64,000 nt of DNA from Porphyrobacter sp. CACIAM 03H1 (lineage in GTDB: Bacteria > Pseudomonadota > Alphaproteobacteria > Sphingomonadales > Sphingomonadaceae), in the NCBI RefSeq assembly GCF_002215495.1, contig NZ_CP021378.1, forward strand, positions 1,169,846-1,233,845, read 5' to 3'. Under the pieces are notes generated by a model, which was not told the DNA's origin, ran no database searches, and was given only the letters and a program-made list of their open reading frames with translations. Below are positions 34,934-45,555 of this stretch, piece by piece. The position numbers and the translations under genes were made by a program. Within the stretch, counting starts at the first letter, position 1. The number at the start of each line of letters is the position of its first letter.

Positions 34934-35976
34934 GCCGTTTCGCGCAGGACCAGTTCGGGTGGAAGGACGAGGCTTTCGGTGGTCTCGCCCGCCAGCCGGC
35001 GCAGCAGCAGGTCGACAAGACCCCGGGCCCCCGCCGCGATGTCCTGCCGCACGGTGGTGAGCGGGGGCACGGTTTGGCGGGCGATCGGCAGGTCGTCGAA
35101 GCCGACCAGCCTCACATCGCCTGGAACGCTCAGGCCCTGTGCGCGCAATTCGGTGAGGCACAGCGCGGCGAGGGTGTCGGTGGCGGCGAAAATCCCGTCG
35201 ATGTCTCGGCCCCCCTGCGCTCTTAAATGCGCGGCGAGGTGGCCCGCGATCTCCTCGCCCGCACGATCCGGCGAAAGGTGGGTGGCGAGCGGCATCACCG
35301 GGGCAACGCCGAGGCGCGCGGCCACGTCCTGCGCCCCGGCAAAGCGTGCCGCGAATTCCATCGGGCCGGTGTCGCCGAGAAAGGCGATGCGCTTCGCCCC
35401 GCCCGCGATCAGCTGCTCCACCGCGAGCCGCCCGCCGAGCCTGTTGTCGGTGCCCACCACGCAGTGCCGCTGGCCCTCCTGGTGGTTCCCCCAGACGACC
35501 ATCGGCGTGTAGCTTTCGGCGACCTCCTCGATCCGCTCGAACTGGTCGGACTGGCCGATCACGATCACGCCGTCGATCATCCCCGATCCGATGAAGCGGT
35601 CGAGCCAGTCCTCGTCGCTGTCGGGCACCACCCGGCGCAGCATCAGGTCGTAGCCCTCGTGGGTGAGCTCGTCGGCAAGAAAGCCGAGCAGGGTCATGAA
35701 GAAGCTGTCGGAGATCTGCTGGCGGATATCGTGGCCGAGCGGAATGACGACGCCGATCACACCCGTCTTCTGGCGCCGGAGCCCGCTCGCCATCTGGTTC
35801 GGGCGGAAGCCGTGTTCGCGGGCGAGGGCGACGATCTTCTCGCGGGTCTGGGCGTTGACGAGGCTCTTGCCGGCAAGCGCCCGGCTGACGGTCCCGGGCG
35901 AGACTCCGGCGAGGCGCGCAAGATCGGTGATGGTGCGCACCGTAGTGCGCGCGCCCTTGTGGTCGCTGTCGCCCAT
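34930..35976 (-). CDS. LacI-family regulator of the sucrose locus
   Basis: 348 residues. ATG 35976 is preceded in frame by no better start. Helix-turn-helix ITDLARLAGVSPGTVSRALA, hinge RPNQMASGLRRQKTG, then the effector domain (IFAATDTLAALCLTEL, VRLVGFDDLPIARQTVPPLT). It lies 8 bases beyond the MFS stop on the same strand, so it is probably cotranscribed with the transporter. A pair of TGCAAACGATTGCA-type operators lies upstream of that operon (37392-37430) and is the likely target. The effector would be sucrose, fructose or a phosphate ester (inference). Confidence 0.87.
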   Translation of the reverse strand: MGDSDHKGARTTVRTITDLARLAGVSPGTVSRALAGKSLVNAQTREKIVALAREHGFRPNQMASGLRRQKTGVIGVVIPLGHDIRQQISDSFFMTLLGFLADELTHEGYDLMLRRVVPDSDEDWLDRFIGSGMIDGVIVIGQSDQFERIEEVAESYTPMVVWGNHQEGQRHCVVGTDNRLGGRLAVEQLIAGGAKRIAFLGDTGPMEFAARFAGAQDVAARLGVAPVMPLATHLSPDRAGEEIAGHLAAHLRAQGGRDIDGIFAATDTLAALCLTELRAQGLSVPGDVRLVGFDDLPIARQTVPPLTTVRQDIAAGARGLVDLLLRRLAGETTESLVLPPELVLRETA

Positions 35977-35984
35977 AGCCCTCC

Positions 35985-37313
35985 CTAGCCGGCGGCGAGC
36001 CCCTGTTCGCGGGGTCTGCGATGGCCGGCATCGACCAGCAACGTAGCGAGCGCGCCCGCGAGCATCAAGCCGCCGCCCAATATGAGCACATGGCGCGGAT
36101 CGCCGCCTAGGAGGGGCCGGTAGATCAGCGGCATCGTAAGGGTCTGGATCAGCATGGGAATGACGATGAACAGGTTGAAGATGCCCATGTAGATGCCGTT
36201 GCGGGCAGGCGGGATGCAGTCGGCGAGCATGACATAGGTGTTGCCCATCATCCCCGCCCAGCCGATCCCGATGCCGAGCATCAGCACGAACAGGCCCGCC
36301 GGCGTCGATACGCCCGGGATCAGCAGCATCGCCGTGCCCGAGGCGGCAAGGCAGGCGGCATGGGTGGCGCGCGCGCCGAAGCGCCTGACGATCGGGATCA
36401 GCGCGAGCGCGCCGAGGAAGGCGATGAAATTGTAGAGCGCGCCGGCCTGCTGGGCGGTGAGGGTCGCCTCGCGGAAGGCGCTGCTTGCCGGATCGCTGGT
36501 GCCATAGATCGAGCGGCCCACGGCAAAGGTGATGTACTGCCAATAGGCGAACATCGCATACCACTGGCACAGCATCGCGCCCGCCAGTTGCTTCATCGGG
36601 CGCGGCATGTCGCGGATCGCCGCGCCGATCTCGACGAAGGTGGCACGCGCGGTCAGCGGCCGCTCGTCGAGTTCCGCCTGCTCTGCGGCGTCGAGCGGCA
36701 GTTCGGGCACGCGCCACACCGACCAGACGATCGTGGAGATCGAGAGGATCGCGCCGATGATGAAGGCGATGCGCACGATCACCGGAATGCCGTTGGCGTC
36801 GAGCATGTCGCGCGCGACGAAGGCCGTGAGCAGCGAGGGCGCGAGGTAGGACAGGGTCTGGGCAAGGCCGGTGAAGGCGCTCTGGGTCAGGAAGCCGACC
36901 GACCGCTGGCCCGGCGCGAGCCGGTCGGCGACATAGGCGCGGTAGGGTTCCATCGTGATGTTGTTGCCGGCATCGAGGATCCACAGCAGGCTTGCCGCCA
37001 TCCACAGGGTGCTCGAATAGGGCATGGCGGAAAGCGAGAGGGTGCAGATGATCGCGCCGACGAGGAAATAGGGGGTGCGCCGGCCGAGGCGGGTGCTGGT
37101 GCGGTCGCTCATGGCGCCGACGATCGGCTGGACGATCAGGCCCGTCATCGGCCCCGCCAGCCACAGCAGCGGCATCGAAGCCTCGTCCGCGCCGAGGAAG
37201 CCGTAGATCGGCCCCATGTTGGCCTGTTGCAGTCCGAAAGAGAACTGGAGGCCGAAGAAGCCGATGTTCATCTCGATGATTCTGAGCAGCGAAAGCCGCG
37301 GCTTTTCCGACAT
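35985..37313 (-). CDS. MFS sucrose/glycoside importer
   Basis: 442 residues from ATG 37313, which has GAGG upstream; ATG 37325 is an alternative. Twelve-helix protein of the glycoside-pentoside-hexuronide/sucrose symporter branch: [20 protein letters not shown], the RTPYFLVG motif, [10 protein letters not shown], and [18 protein letters not shown] in the later half. It would carry sucrose from periplasm to cytosol, where the GH68 enzyme has no signal peptide. It is divergent from the TonB receptor gene across an operator pair. Overall it matches the Caulobacter-type sucrose uptake design. Confidence 0.85.
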   Translation of the reverse strand: MSEKPRLSLLRIIEMNIGFFGLQFSFGLQQANMGPIYGFLGADEASMPLLWLAGPMTGLIVQPIVGAMSDRTSTRLGRRTPYFLVGAIICTLSLSAMPYSSTLWMAASLLWILDAGNNITMEPYRAYVADRLAPGQRSVGFLTQSAFTGLAQTLSYLAPSLLTAFVARDMLDANGIPVIVRIAFIIGAILSISTIVWSVWRVPELPLDAAEQAELDERPLTARATFVEIGAAIRDMPRPMKQLAGAMLCQWYAMFAYWQYITFAVGRSIYGTSDPASSAFREATLTAQQAGALYNFIAFLGALALIPIVRRFGARATHAACLAASGTAMLLIPGVSTPAGLFVLMLGIGIGWAGMMGNTYVMLADCIPPARNGIYMGIFNLFIVIPMLIQTLTMPLIYRPLLGGDPRHVLILGGGLMLAGALATLLVDAGHRRPREQGLAAG

Positions 37314-37391
37314 TTGGCGCCTCATCCCAGCTGTATGTCACGCGCATTATAGCCTGCGCTGTGGCTTGGAGGTGACATGAATCCGCGCGAA

Positions 37392-37430
37392 TTGCAAACG
37401 ATTGCAAGATTTCTATTGCAATCGTTTGCA
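37392..37430. promoter_or_regulatory. Double LacI-type operator between the MFS gene and the sucrose TonB receptor
   Basis: TTGCAAACGATTGCAA (37392-37407) and TTGCAATCGTTTGCA (37416-37430) are inverse copies 8 bases apart. Each is a near palindrome with the central CG of LacI operators, and together they make a 15-bp inverted repeat. Lying between divergent promoters, they would let one repressor silence both sides. The receptor gene starts at 37492 with GAGGAG upstream. Confidence 0.7.
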
Positions 37431-37491
37431 GGATGATTAGGCAAGGCTCGTCAAGCGCTCCCAGAGGCGCAAACCCGAGAGGAGAGACACC

Positions 37492-39951
37492 ATGAAATTG
37501 CGTTACGCGCTCTGCGCCGGTGCCGCTGCGTCGGCCCTCCTTGCCAGCCCCGCCTTCGCGCAGGACGCGGCCGATGCGCCCGTCGCCGAGGGCGAGGAGA
37601 TCATCGTCACCGCCGTCGCCCGCGGCCAGAACCGCATCGAAAGCTCGGTCTCGGTCAGCACCATCGGCGCGCAGACCATCGCCAATCTCGCCGCGCCCTC
37701 CTCGGCCGACCTCATCCGCCAGATCCCGGGCATCCGCTCGGAAGCCTCGGGCGGCGAGGGCAACGCCAACATCGCGGTTCGCGGCATCCCCGTCTCGACC
37801 GGCGGCGCGCGCTATATCCAGCTGCAGGAAGACGGCCTGCCGATCCTCGAATTCGGCGACATCATCTTCGGCAATGCCGACAACTTCCTGCGCGCCGATC
37901 GCTCGGTTGCCCGCGTCGAGGCGGTGCGCGGCGGTTCGGCCTCGACCTTTGCCTCGAACGCGCCGGGCGCGGTGATCAACTTCATCTCCAAGACCGGCCA
38001 GCAGGAAGGCGGCGCGATCCAGGCCAGCGTCGGCCTCGATTTCGAAAGCTACCGCCTCGATTTCGACTACGGCGCCCCGCTCGCGGAAGACCTCTACTTC
38101 CACGTCGGCGGCTTCTACCGCACTGGCGAGGGGCCGCGCGACATCGGCTACAACGGCTATGACGGCGGCCAGATCAAGGCCAACATCACCAAGGAATTCG
38201 ACGGCGGCTACATCCGCTTCCACGCCAAGTATCTCGACGACCGCACCCCGACGATCCTGCCCCAGCCGGTGCGGGTGACGGGCACGGGCGGCAACCCCGA
38301 CTATCAGGCGATCCCCGGCTTCGATCCGCGCCGCGACAGCCTCTACAGCCCCTTCCTCGGCCAGGCGGTGACGCTCGACGGCAACAACAACCCGGCGAGC
38401 TACGACTTCCGCGACGGCCTGTCGGTCAAGAGCCTCGCCTTCGGGATCGAGAGCGAGATCGACGTGGGCAGCGGCTGGACGCTGACCAACCGCTTCCGCT
38501 TCGCCGACAATTCGGGCGGCTTCCTCTCGCCCTTCCCGGCAGGGGCGGGCGCGGCGCAGGCCGTGGCCAACTCGGTCGGCGGCGCAGGGTCGAGCATCAT
38601 CTTCGCCAGCGGGCCGAATGCGGGGCAGCTCGCCAATGCCGCCACCATCGGCGGCAATGGCCTGCTCGCCAATGTCGTCAACTTCAACGTCCGGCTCAGC
38701 CTCGACAACGTCACCAATGATTTCCGCGTCAACAAGGCGTTCGACATCGGCGGCGGCACGGCGAACTTCACCACCGGCTTCTACCTCTCGCGCCAGACCA
38801 TCGACACCGACTGGCTGTGGACCAGCCACCTCCAGACGGTGCAGGGCGACGGGCAGGCGGTGCTGGTCAACGTGCGCAATGCGGGCGGCCAGCTCGTCAC
38901 TCAGAACGGCACTGTCGGCTTCGGCGCGAGCTTCTTCGGCAATTGCTGCCGCCGTTCCTACGATGTCGACTATTCGACCTACGCGCCCTTCGCCTCGCTC
39001 TCGCTGGAGCTGGACCGCCTGACGATCGACGCCTCGATCCGCTACGATTTCGGCGACGCCAGCGGCACCATCACCGGCGCCGACAGCGGCTTCGGTGTCG
39101 GCGTCGGCAGTTTCGACTTCGACCGCAACGGCACGATCAGCCCGGCCGAGGCGCAGACCAGCGTGCTGCCGCTCGGCAATGCGCGGCCCGTGAATTACGA
39201 ATTCGACTACCTCAGCTTCTCGCTGGGGGCGAACTACCTCGTCACCGACGACCTGGGCGTCTTCGCGCGCTACAGCCGGGGCGGCCGCCACACCGCCGAC
39301 CGTTCGCTGTTCTCGCCCGCCGTCAGCGCCGTCGACGGCGGCCTGCCGGGCGGCGATGCGGGGGTGATCGCGCGGGTCGACCAGCTCGAGGCCGGGCTCA
39401 AGTACCAGTCGGGCGGGCTCGCGCTCTATGCCACCGGCTTCTATGCCGAGACCTCGGAAACCAATGTCGACATCGCCCCGCTGGTGCTGTTCGACACCAC
39501 CTTCGAGGCCTACGGGATCGAGCTCGAAGGCTCCTACCGCAGCGGGCCCTTCAGCCTGACGGCGGGTGCGACCTGGACCGATGCGGAGATCAAGGACGCG
39601 CTCAACGCGGCGACCATCGGCAACACCCCGCGCCGGCAGGCCGACCTCGTCTATCAGGCGACCGCGCAATACGATGCCGACCTGTTCACCGTGGGCGCCA
39701 ACATCGTCGGCACCACCGAGAGCTTCACGCAGGACAACAACGATCTGATCCTGCCCGCCTTCGCGCAGGTCAACGCCTTCGTTGCGGTGCGGCCGATCGA
39801 CCGTATCGAGATCGGGCTCAACGCCACCAACCTCTTCAACGCCACCGGCTTCACCGAGGCGGAAGAGGGCTCGATCCCGGCAAACGGCCTCGTGCGCGCG
39901 CGCTCAATCGCCGGGCGCACGGTGCTCGCCTCGGTCCGGTTCGACTTCTGA
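37492..39951 (+). CDS. TonB-dependent receptor, candidate sucrose receptor
   Basis: 819 residues, intact. Signal peptide ends SPAFA/QDA near residue 24. TonB box region EEIIVTAVARGQNRIESS, plug with NIAVRGIPVSTGG and VEAVRGGSASTFASNAPGAV, then the barrel to the final VLASVRFDF. A pair of Cys (GNCCRRS) occurs in an extracellular loop. It faces the MFS gene across the operator pair and precedes the GH68 and fructokinase genes, so it most likely takes sucrose across the outer membrane. Substrate is inferred from these neighbours. Confidence 0.9.
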   Translation: MKLRYALCAGAAASALLASPAFAQDAADAPVAEGEEIIVTAVARGQNRIESSVSVSTIGAQTIANLAAPSSADLIRQIPGIRSEASGGEGNANIAVRGIPVSTGGARYIQLQEDGLPILEFGDIIFGNADNFLRADRSVARVEAVRGGSASTFASNAPGAVINFISKTGQQEGGAIQASVGLDFESYRLDFDYGAPLAEDLYFHVGGFYRTGEGPRDIGYNGYDGGQIKANITKEFDGGYIRFHAKYLDDRTPTILPQPVRVTGTGGNPDYQAIPGFDPRRDSLYSPFLGQAVTLDGNNNPASYDFRDGLSVKSLAFGIESEIDVGSGWTLTNRFRFADNSGGFLSPFPAGAGAAQAVANSVGGAGSSIIFASGPNAGQLANAATIGGNGLLANVVNFNVRLSLDNVTNDFRVNKAFDIGGGTANFTTGFYLSRQTIDTDWLWTSHLQTVQGDGQAVLVNVRNAGGQLVTQNGTVGFGASFFGNCCRRSYDVDYSTYAPFASLSLELDRLTIDASIRYDFGDASGTITGADSGFGVGVGSFDFDRNGTISPAEAQTSVLPLGNARPVNYEFDYLSFSLGANYLVTDDLGVFARYSRGGRHTADRSLFSPAVSAVDGGLPGGDAGVIARVDQLEAGLKYQSGGLALYATGFYAETSETNVDIAPLVLFDTTFEAYGIELEGSYRSGPFSLTAGATWTDAEIKDALNAATIGNTPRRQADLVYQATAQYDADLFTVGANIVGTTESFTQDNNDLILPAFAQVNAFVAVRPIDRIEIGLNATNLFNATGFTEAEEGSIPANGLVRARSIAGRTVLASVRFDF

Positions 39952-39973
39952 CAGCCGGACGGGGCGCATGACG

Positions 39974-40017
39974 GCTGGCCGCCACCTCCTCCCCCGGCGG
40001 CCAGCTGTCTTTCTTTT
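39974..40017 (+). terminator. Terminator after the sucrose TonB receptor
   Basis: Stem GCTGGCCGCC (39974-39983) with GGCGGCCAGC (39996-40005), loop of 12 bases, then TGTCTTTCTTTT. It lies 32 bases before the GH68 ATG, so some read-through or a separate promoter must feed the GH68 and kinase genes. Confidence 0.7.
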
Positions 40018-40048
40018 CGTGATCTGACGTGATGGGATTCTTGCCGCA

Positions 40049-41134
40049 ATGACGAGTGCCTGGACAGCCGAGCACGTTGAACGGATCGGACCGGCCGCAC
40101 CGGCGGCGGCGCTGATCCCGGCGGTGGGCGCGGCGGGCCGCTCGGCGCTGGATGCGGGGCGGCTCTACTGGGACATGTGGCCGGTGCAGGATGCTGCCGG
40201 CGCACGCGCGCTGATCGGTGGCCGCGAGCTGTGGATGGCGCTGACCGCGCCCGACCGCGGCGATCCGGCGCTCCGCCATTTCGAGGCGAAGATCCACTGG
40301 ATCGAGCGTGCGCAGGGTGCGTGGCACGACCGCGGCCCTGTGCTCCCCGACATGGGCGATGTGCCCTACGAGCGCGAATGGGCGGGCTCCGCGCTGCTCG
40401 ATGACGGCGTGCTGACCCTGTTCTTCACTGCCGCCGGAAGCGCCGCGCGCCCCGGCGGCTATCGGCAGGAACTGTGGGCCGTCTCCGCGCGCCTCGGGCC
40501 CGAGGGCCGGCCGCAGGACTGGTCGGCCCCCGCGCCGCTGGTGAGGGGCTACGGCCCGCAATACATGGCCGCCGACGCGCACGAGGGCGAACCCGGGCGG
40601 ATCAAGGCCTTCCGCGATCCCGCCTATTTCCGCGACCCTGCCGACGGCCGCGAGTACATCGCCTTCACCGCCTCGCTCGCGGGATCCCACAGCGCCTACA
40701 ACGGCGCCTTCGGCCTCGCCCGCAAGGAAGCCACGGGGTGGGAGCTGATCCCCCCGTGCCTCCATGCCGAGAGCGTCAACAACGAGCTCGAGCGCGCCCA
40801 TCTGGTGTTTCACCAGGGGAACTACTACGCCTTCTGGTCGACGCAGACCGCGACCTTCGCCGAAGGTCTGCGCCATGCGCCGGGAGGGCTTTACGGGATG
40901 GTGGCGGACAGCATGGCGGGGCCGTGGCGGCCCTTGAACGGCAGCGGACTGGTGCTCGCCAACCCGCCCGGCCGCGCGCAGCAGACCTACAGCTGGTATG
41001 TCGATGCATCGCTGACGGTGTGCAGCTTCGTCGACGTATTGCCGGGCGGCGGCTTCGGCGGCGTGCCTGCGCCCCTGCTCCGCCTCGCGCTCGACGGCGA
41101 GCGCGCTGCCCTCGCGCTGGAGAGCGCCGTCTGA
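40049..41134 (+). CDS. GH68 sucrose-cleaving enzyme (levansucrase/beta-fructofuranosidase family)
   Basis: 361 residues, about 60 shorter than secreted levansucrases and without a signal peptide. GH68 landmarks are in order: nucleophile Asp in LYWDMWPVQD, EREWAGSALLDDG, transition-state Asp in FRDPAYF, and acid/base Glu in NNELERAHLV, followed by YAFWSTQ. A five-bladed beta-propeller is expected. Being cytosolic and followed directly by a fructokinase, hydrolysis of imported sucrose to glucose and fructose is more likely than levan synthesis. The stop overlaps the kinase start in TGATG. Confidence 0.85.
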   Translation: MTSAWTAEHVERIGPAAPAAALIPAVGAAGRSALDAGRLYWDMWPVQDAAGARALIGGRELWMALTAPDRGDPALRHFEAKIHWIERAQGAWHDRGPVLPDMGDVPYEREWAGSALLDDGVLTLFFTAAGSAARPGGYRQELWAVSARLGPEGRPQDWSAPAPLVRGYGPQYMAADAHEGEPGRIKAFRDPAYFRDPADGREYIAFTASLAGSHSAYNGAFGLARKEATGWELIPPCLHAESVNNELERAHLVFHQGNYYAFWSTQTATFAEGLRHAPGGLYGMVADSMAGPWRPLNGSGLVLANPPGRAQQTYSWYVDASLTVCSFVDVLPGGGFGGVPAPLLRLALDGERAALALESAV

Positions 41135-42012
41135 TGCCCGGAGCGATGCTGGGCGCGATCGAGGCGGGCGGCACCAAGTTCGTGCTGGCGGTCGGCCCTT
41201 CGCCCGACCGGATCCTCGCCCGTCACACCATCCCCACCCGCGACCCGGCGACGACCCTTGCCGAGGCGGCAGCGTGGTTCGCCGCGCAGGGAGGGGAGAG
41301 CGCGCTCGGGATCGGCAGTTTCGGGCCGGTGGAACTGGACCGCGCCTCGCCCAAGTGGGGCTTCATCACCACCACCCCCAAGCCCGGCTGGGCGGATACC
41401 GACTTTGCGGGCCATCTCGCCCGGGCGCTCGGCGGCGTTCCGGTCGGCTTCGATACCGACGTCAATGCGGCCGCCATCGCCGAACACGCCGCGAGCGGGC
41501 GGGATGGGGGCGGGAGCCTCGCCTATCTCACCATCGGCACCGGCATCGGCGGCGGACTGGTGCTGGACGGGCGGCCGGTGCACGGCATCGCCCATCCCGA
41601 GATCGGCCACATCTACCCGCGCCGTCATCCGGAAGACACGGACTTCGCCGGCATCTGCCCGCATCACGGCGACTGCCTCGAGGGTCTCGCCAGCGGCCCG
41701 GCGATCATCGCGCGCTGGGGCGCCTCGCTCTCCAAGCTGCCCGCCGACCACCCGGGCCATGCCATCATCGCCGATTACATCGCGCAGGCCTGCCACACCC
41801 TCTTTGCCAGCGTCGCGGTGGAGGAAGTGGTGATCGGCGGCGGGGTGGCGCAGACTCCCGGTCTGGTCGAACGGGTGGCGGAGCGCGCCCGGGCGCTCGA
41901 TGCGGGCTACCTGCCGGGGGGCGAGCGCCACGCCGTCATCCGCCCCCGGCTCGGCACGAATTCGGGGATCGTCGGCGCCATGATGCTCGCCCGGGCTGCC
42001 GCAGGGGCTTGA
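41134..42012 (+). CDS. ROK-family fructokinase
   Basis: 292 residues from ATG 41134; ATG 41146 is an alternative start. ATP-binding DxGGTK-type motif is present as EAGGTKFVLAVG; sugar-binding TDVNAAAIAEH and GTGIGGGLVLDGRPVHG; then HPEIGHIYPRRHPEDTDF followed by CPHHGDC, the zinc-binding loop of ROK kinases. The pattern matches bacterial YdhR-type fructokinases. It would turn fructose from sucrose into fructose 6-phosphate. Coupled to the GH68 gene by TGATG. A glucokinase is encoded separately at 52458. Confidence 0.88.
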   Translation: MPGAMLGAIEAGGTKFVLAVGPSPDRILARHTIPTRDPATTLAEAAAWFAAQGGESALGIGSFGPVELDRASPKWGFITTTPKPGWADTDFAGHLARALGGVPVGFDTDVNAAAIAEHAASGRDGGGSLAYLTIGTGIGGGLVLDGRPVHGIAHPEIGHIYPRRHPEDTDFAGICPHHGDCLEGLASGPAIIARWGASLSKLPADHPGHAIIADYIAQACHTLFASVAVEEVVIGGGVAQTPGLVERVAERARALDAGYLPGGERHAVIRPRLGTNSGIVGAMMLARAAAGA

Positions 42013-42064
42013 GCAATCGCCCCGTCCCCGCGATAGTCGGCGGGAGACACAGGGAGGGTTGCCG

Positions 42065-42964
42065 ATGTTCCGACTGCTTGCCGCGCTCCTCGCGCTGCTG
42101 GGCCTTGCCGCGCCGCTCGCGGCGCAGGATGCGGGGCGCCTGATCGAATACGAGCGCGTGCCCGCGGCCGACCTGCCCGACCAGCGCCTGACGATCTGGT
42201 TGCCCCCCGGCTACGACGCGGGCGAGCGACGCTATCCCGTGCTTTACATGCACGACGGGCACAACCTGTTCGACATCGAGAAATCGAACTTCAAGAAGAT
42301 CTGGGCCGCCGACAAGGCGATGCTGGCGGCAGTGGCGAGCGGCAAGGTCGAGCCGCACATCATCGTCGGCATCTGGGCGCCCGGACCCGACCGCCACCGC
42401 CAGTATCTGCCACGCAGCCTCTACGACCTGACCTCGGGCGACCTGCGCACGCAGATGGACGGCATGACCAAGGGCGGCGTGATCTCGCAGGCCTATCTGG
42501 CGTGGATCGCCGGTCCGCTCAAATCATGGGTCGACGCAAGCTTCCGCACCCGCACGGGTCGCGACGACACCGCCATCGTCGGATCGAGCATGGGCGGGCT
42601 GATGAGCTGCTATGCCTTCCTCGAGAAGCCGCAGGTGTTCGGCCGGGCTGGCTGCGTTTCCTCGCACTGGCCCGCGGTCGATCCGCGCGCTGTCGACGCC
42701 GATCGGCTCAAGGCGCTGTGGGACGGCTGGTTCGCGGCGCGGCTCGGCCAGCCTGACGGGCGGCGGGTGTGGCTGGACCACGGCACGGCGACGCTCGATG
42801 CCTTCTACGCGCCCTACCAGCAGGTGGTGGACGCGCGCTTCGTGGCGGCCGGCTGGCAGAAGGGCCGCGACTGGGAGAGCAAGGTCTACGAAGGCGCGGA
42901 GCACGAGGAGAACGCCTGGGCGGCGCGCCTGCCGGAGATCTTCGGGTGGCTGCTGGCGAAGTGA
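42065..42964 (+). CDS. Secreted alpha/beta-hydrolase, esterase family (Fes/EstD-like)
   Basis: 299 residues with GGGAGG 9 bases before ATG 42065. Signal peptide MFRLLAALLALLGLAAPLAAQ. The fold of the putative esterase family (PF00756) is shown by LPPGYDAGERRYPVLYMHDG, the nucleophile elbow IVGSSMGGLMS with Ser in GSSMGG, and EGAEHEENAW near the C-terminus as the His region. It may cleave feruloyl-, siderophore- or other ester bonds outside the cytoplasm; the substrate is not shown. It lies 52 bases after the fructokinase but has its own ribosome site and no clear pathway link. Confidence 0.85.
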   Translation: MFRLLAALLALLGLAAPLAAQDAGRLIEYERVPAADLPDQRLTIWLPPGYDAGERRYPVLYMHDGHNLFDIEKSNFKKIWAADKAMLAAVASGKVEPHIIVGIWAPGPDRHRQYLPRSLYDLTSGDLRTQMDGMTKGGVISQAYLAWIAGPLKSWVDASFRTRTGRDDTAIVGSSMGGLMSCYAFLEKPQVFGRAGCVSSHWPAVDPRAVDADRLKALWDGWFAARLGQPDGRRVWLDHGTATLDAFYAPYQQVVDARFVAAGWQKGRDWESKVYEGAEHEENAWAARLPEIFGWLLAK

Positions 42965-42976
42965 AAGCACCCAGAC

Positions 42977-43122
42977 CCGTTCGCCCTGAGCTTGTCGGAA
43001 GCGAAGCTGACCCGCAGGGTCAACAGCCGTCCTTCACCTTGGCCTGAGTGCTTGGGTGCGAAGAAAGTGCAGCCCTTCGGAAGCGAAGCTGTTGCACAGC
43101 AACACCGGCTCAGGGCGAACGG
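42977..43122. repeat. Inverted intergenic repeat between esterase and eda
   Basis: CCGTTCGCCCTGAGC (42977-42991) and its exact inverse GCTCAGGGCGAACGG (43108-43122) flank about 115 bases. Inside, CGGAAGCGAAGCTG occurs twice as a direct copy (42996-43009 and 43078-43091). The TTCGCCCTGAGC sequence resembles short dispersed repeats that I know from sphingomonad genomes. It lies between convergent genes, where it may end transcription. Confidence 0.55.
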
Positions 43123-43129
43123 AGGTTGA

Positions 43130-43740
43130 TCAGACGCGCAACCCGAAGGCCTCTTTCGCCAGCTTCTCCACCACCGCCTTGTCGGGTGCGCCCTTGGGTG
43201 AGACCCAGCTTCCGCCCACGCACAGCACCGGATCGAAGGCCAGCCATTCGGGCGCGTTCTCAAGGCTGATCCCGCCGGTCGGGCAGAAGCGGCATTGCCC
43301 GAAGGGCGCGGCGAGGGCCTTCAAGGCGGGAAGACCCCCCGCCGCCATAGCGGGGAAGAACTTGAAGCGGTCGAGGCCCAGATCGAGCCCGCGCATGATG
43401 TCGCCCGCGTTGGCGATGCCTGGGAGGAAAGGCACGCCCGCCGCGATGGCCGCCTTGCCCAGCGGCTCGGTGAGGCCGGGGGAGACGATGAACTCGCTCC
43501 CCGCCTCCAGCGCCGCATCCAGCTCGCGCGGATTGGTGACGGTGCCCGCCCCGACGATCGCGCCCGCAACCTCCTTCATCGCCCGGATCGCGCCGAGTGC
43601 GGCGGGGGTGCGCAGGGTGACTTCGAGGACGCGCAGGCCGCCGGCCACCAGCGCCTCGGCTAGCGGGACGGCGTGGGCCTCGTCCTCGATCACGATCACC
43701 GGGATCACCGGCGCCGTGCGCATGATGGCGTCGATATTCA

Positions 43741-43741
<1 letters not shown>
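43130..43741 (-). CDS. eda: KDPG aldolase (2-dehydro-3-deoxy-phosphogluconate aldolase)
   Basis: 203 residues. ATG 43741 has GGAGGA before it and overlaps the edd stop in TGATG; GTG 43744 is an alternative. TIM-barrel aldolase with catalytic Glu in [17 protein letters not shown], the phosphate and Schiff-base regions VGAGTVTNP and [18 protein letters not shown] (Lys), and [15 protein letters not shown]. It splits KDPG to pyruvate and glyceraldehyde 3-phosphate, the last Entner-Doudoroff step. Third gene of zwf-edd-eda. Confidence 0.95.

Positions 43742-45547
<1,806 letters not shown>

Positions 45548-45555
<8 letters not shown>

Noticed and set aside
35977..39669. Long minus-strand frame in front of the sucrose LacI gene
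   Set aside because: It runs opposite the TonB receptor and in another frame of the MFS gene; the LacI protein starts at 35976.
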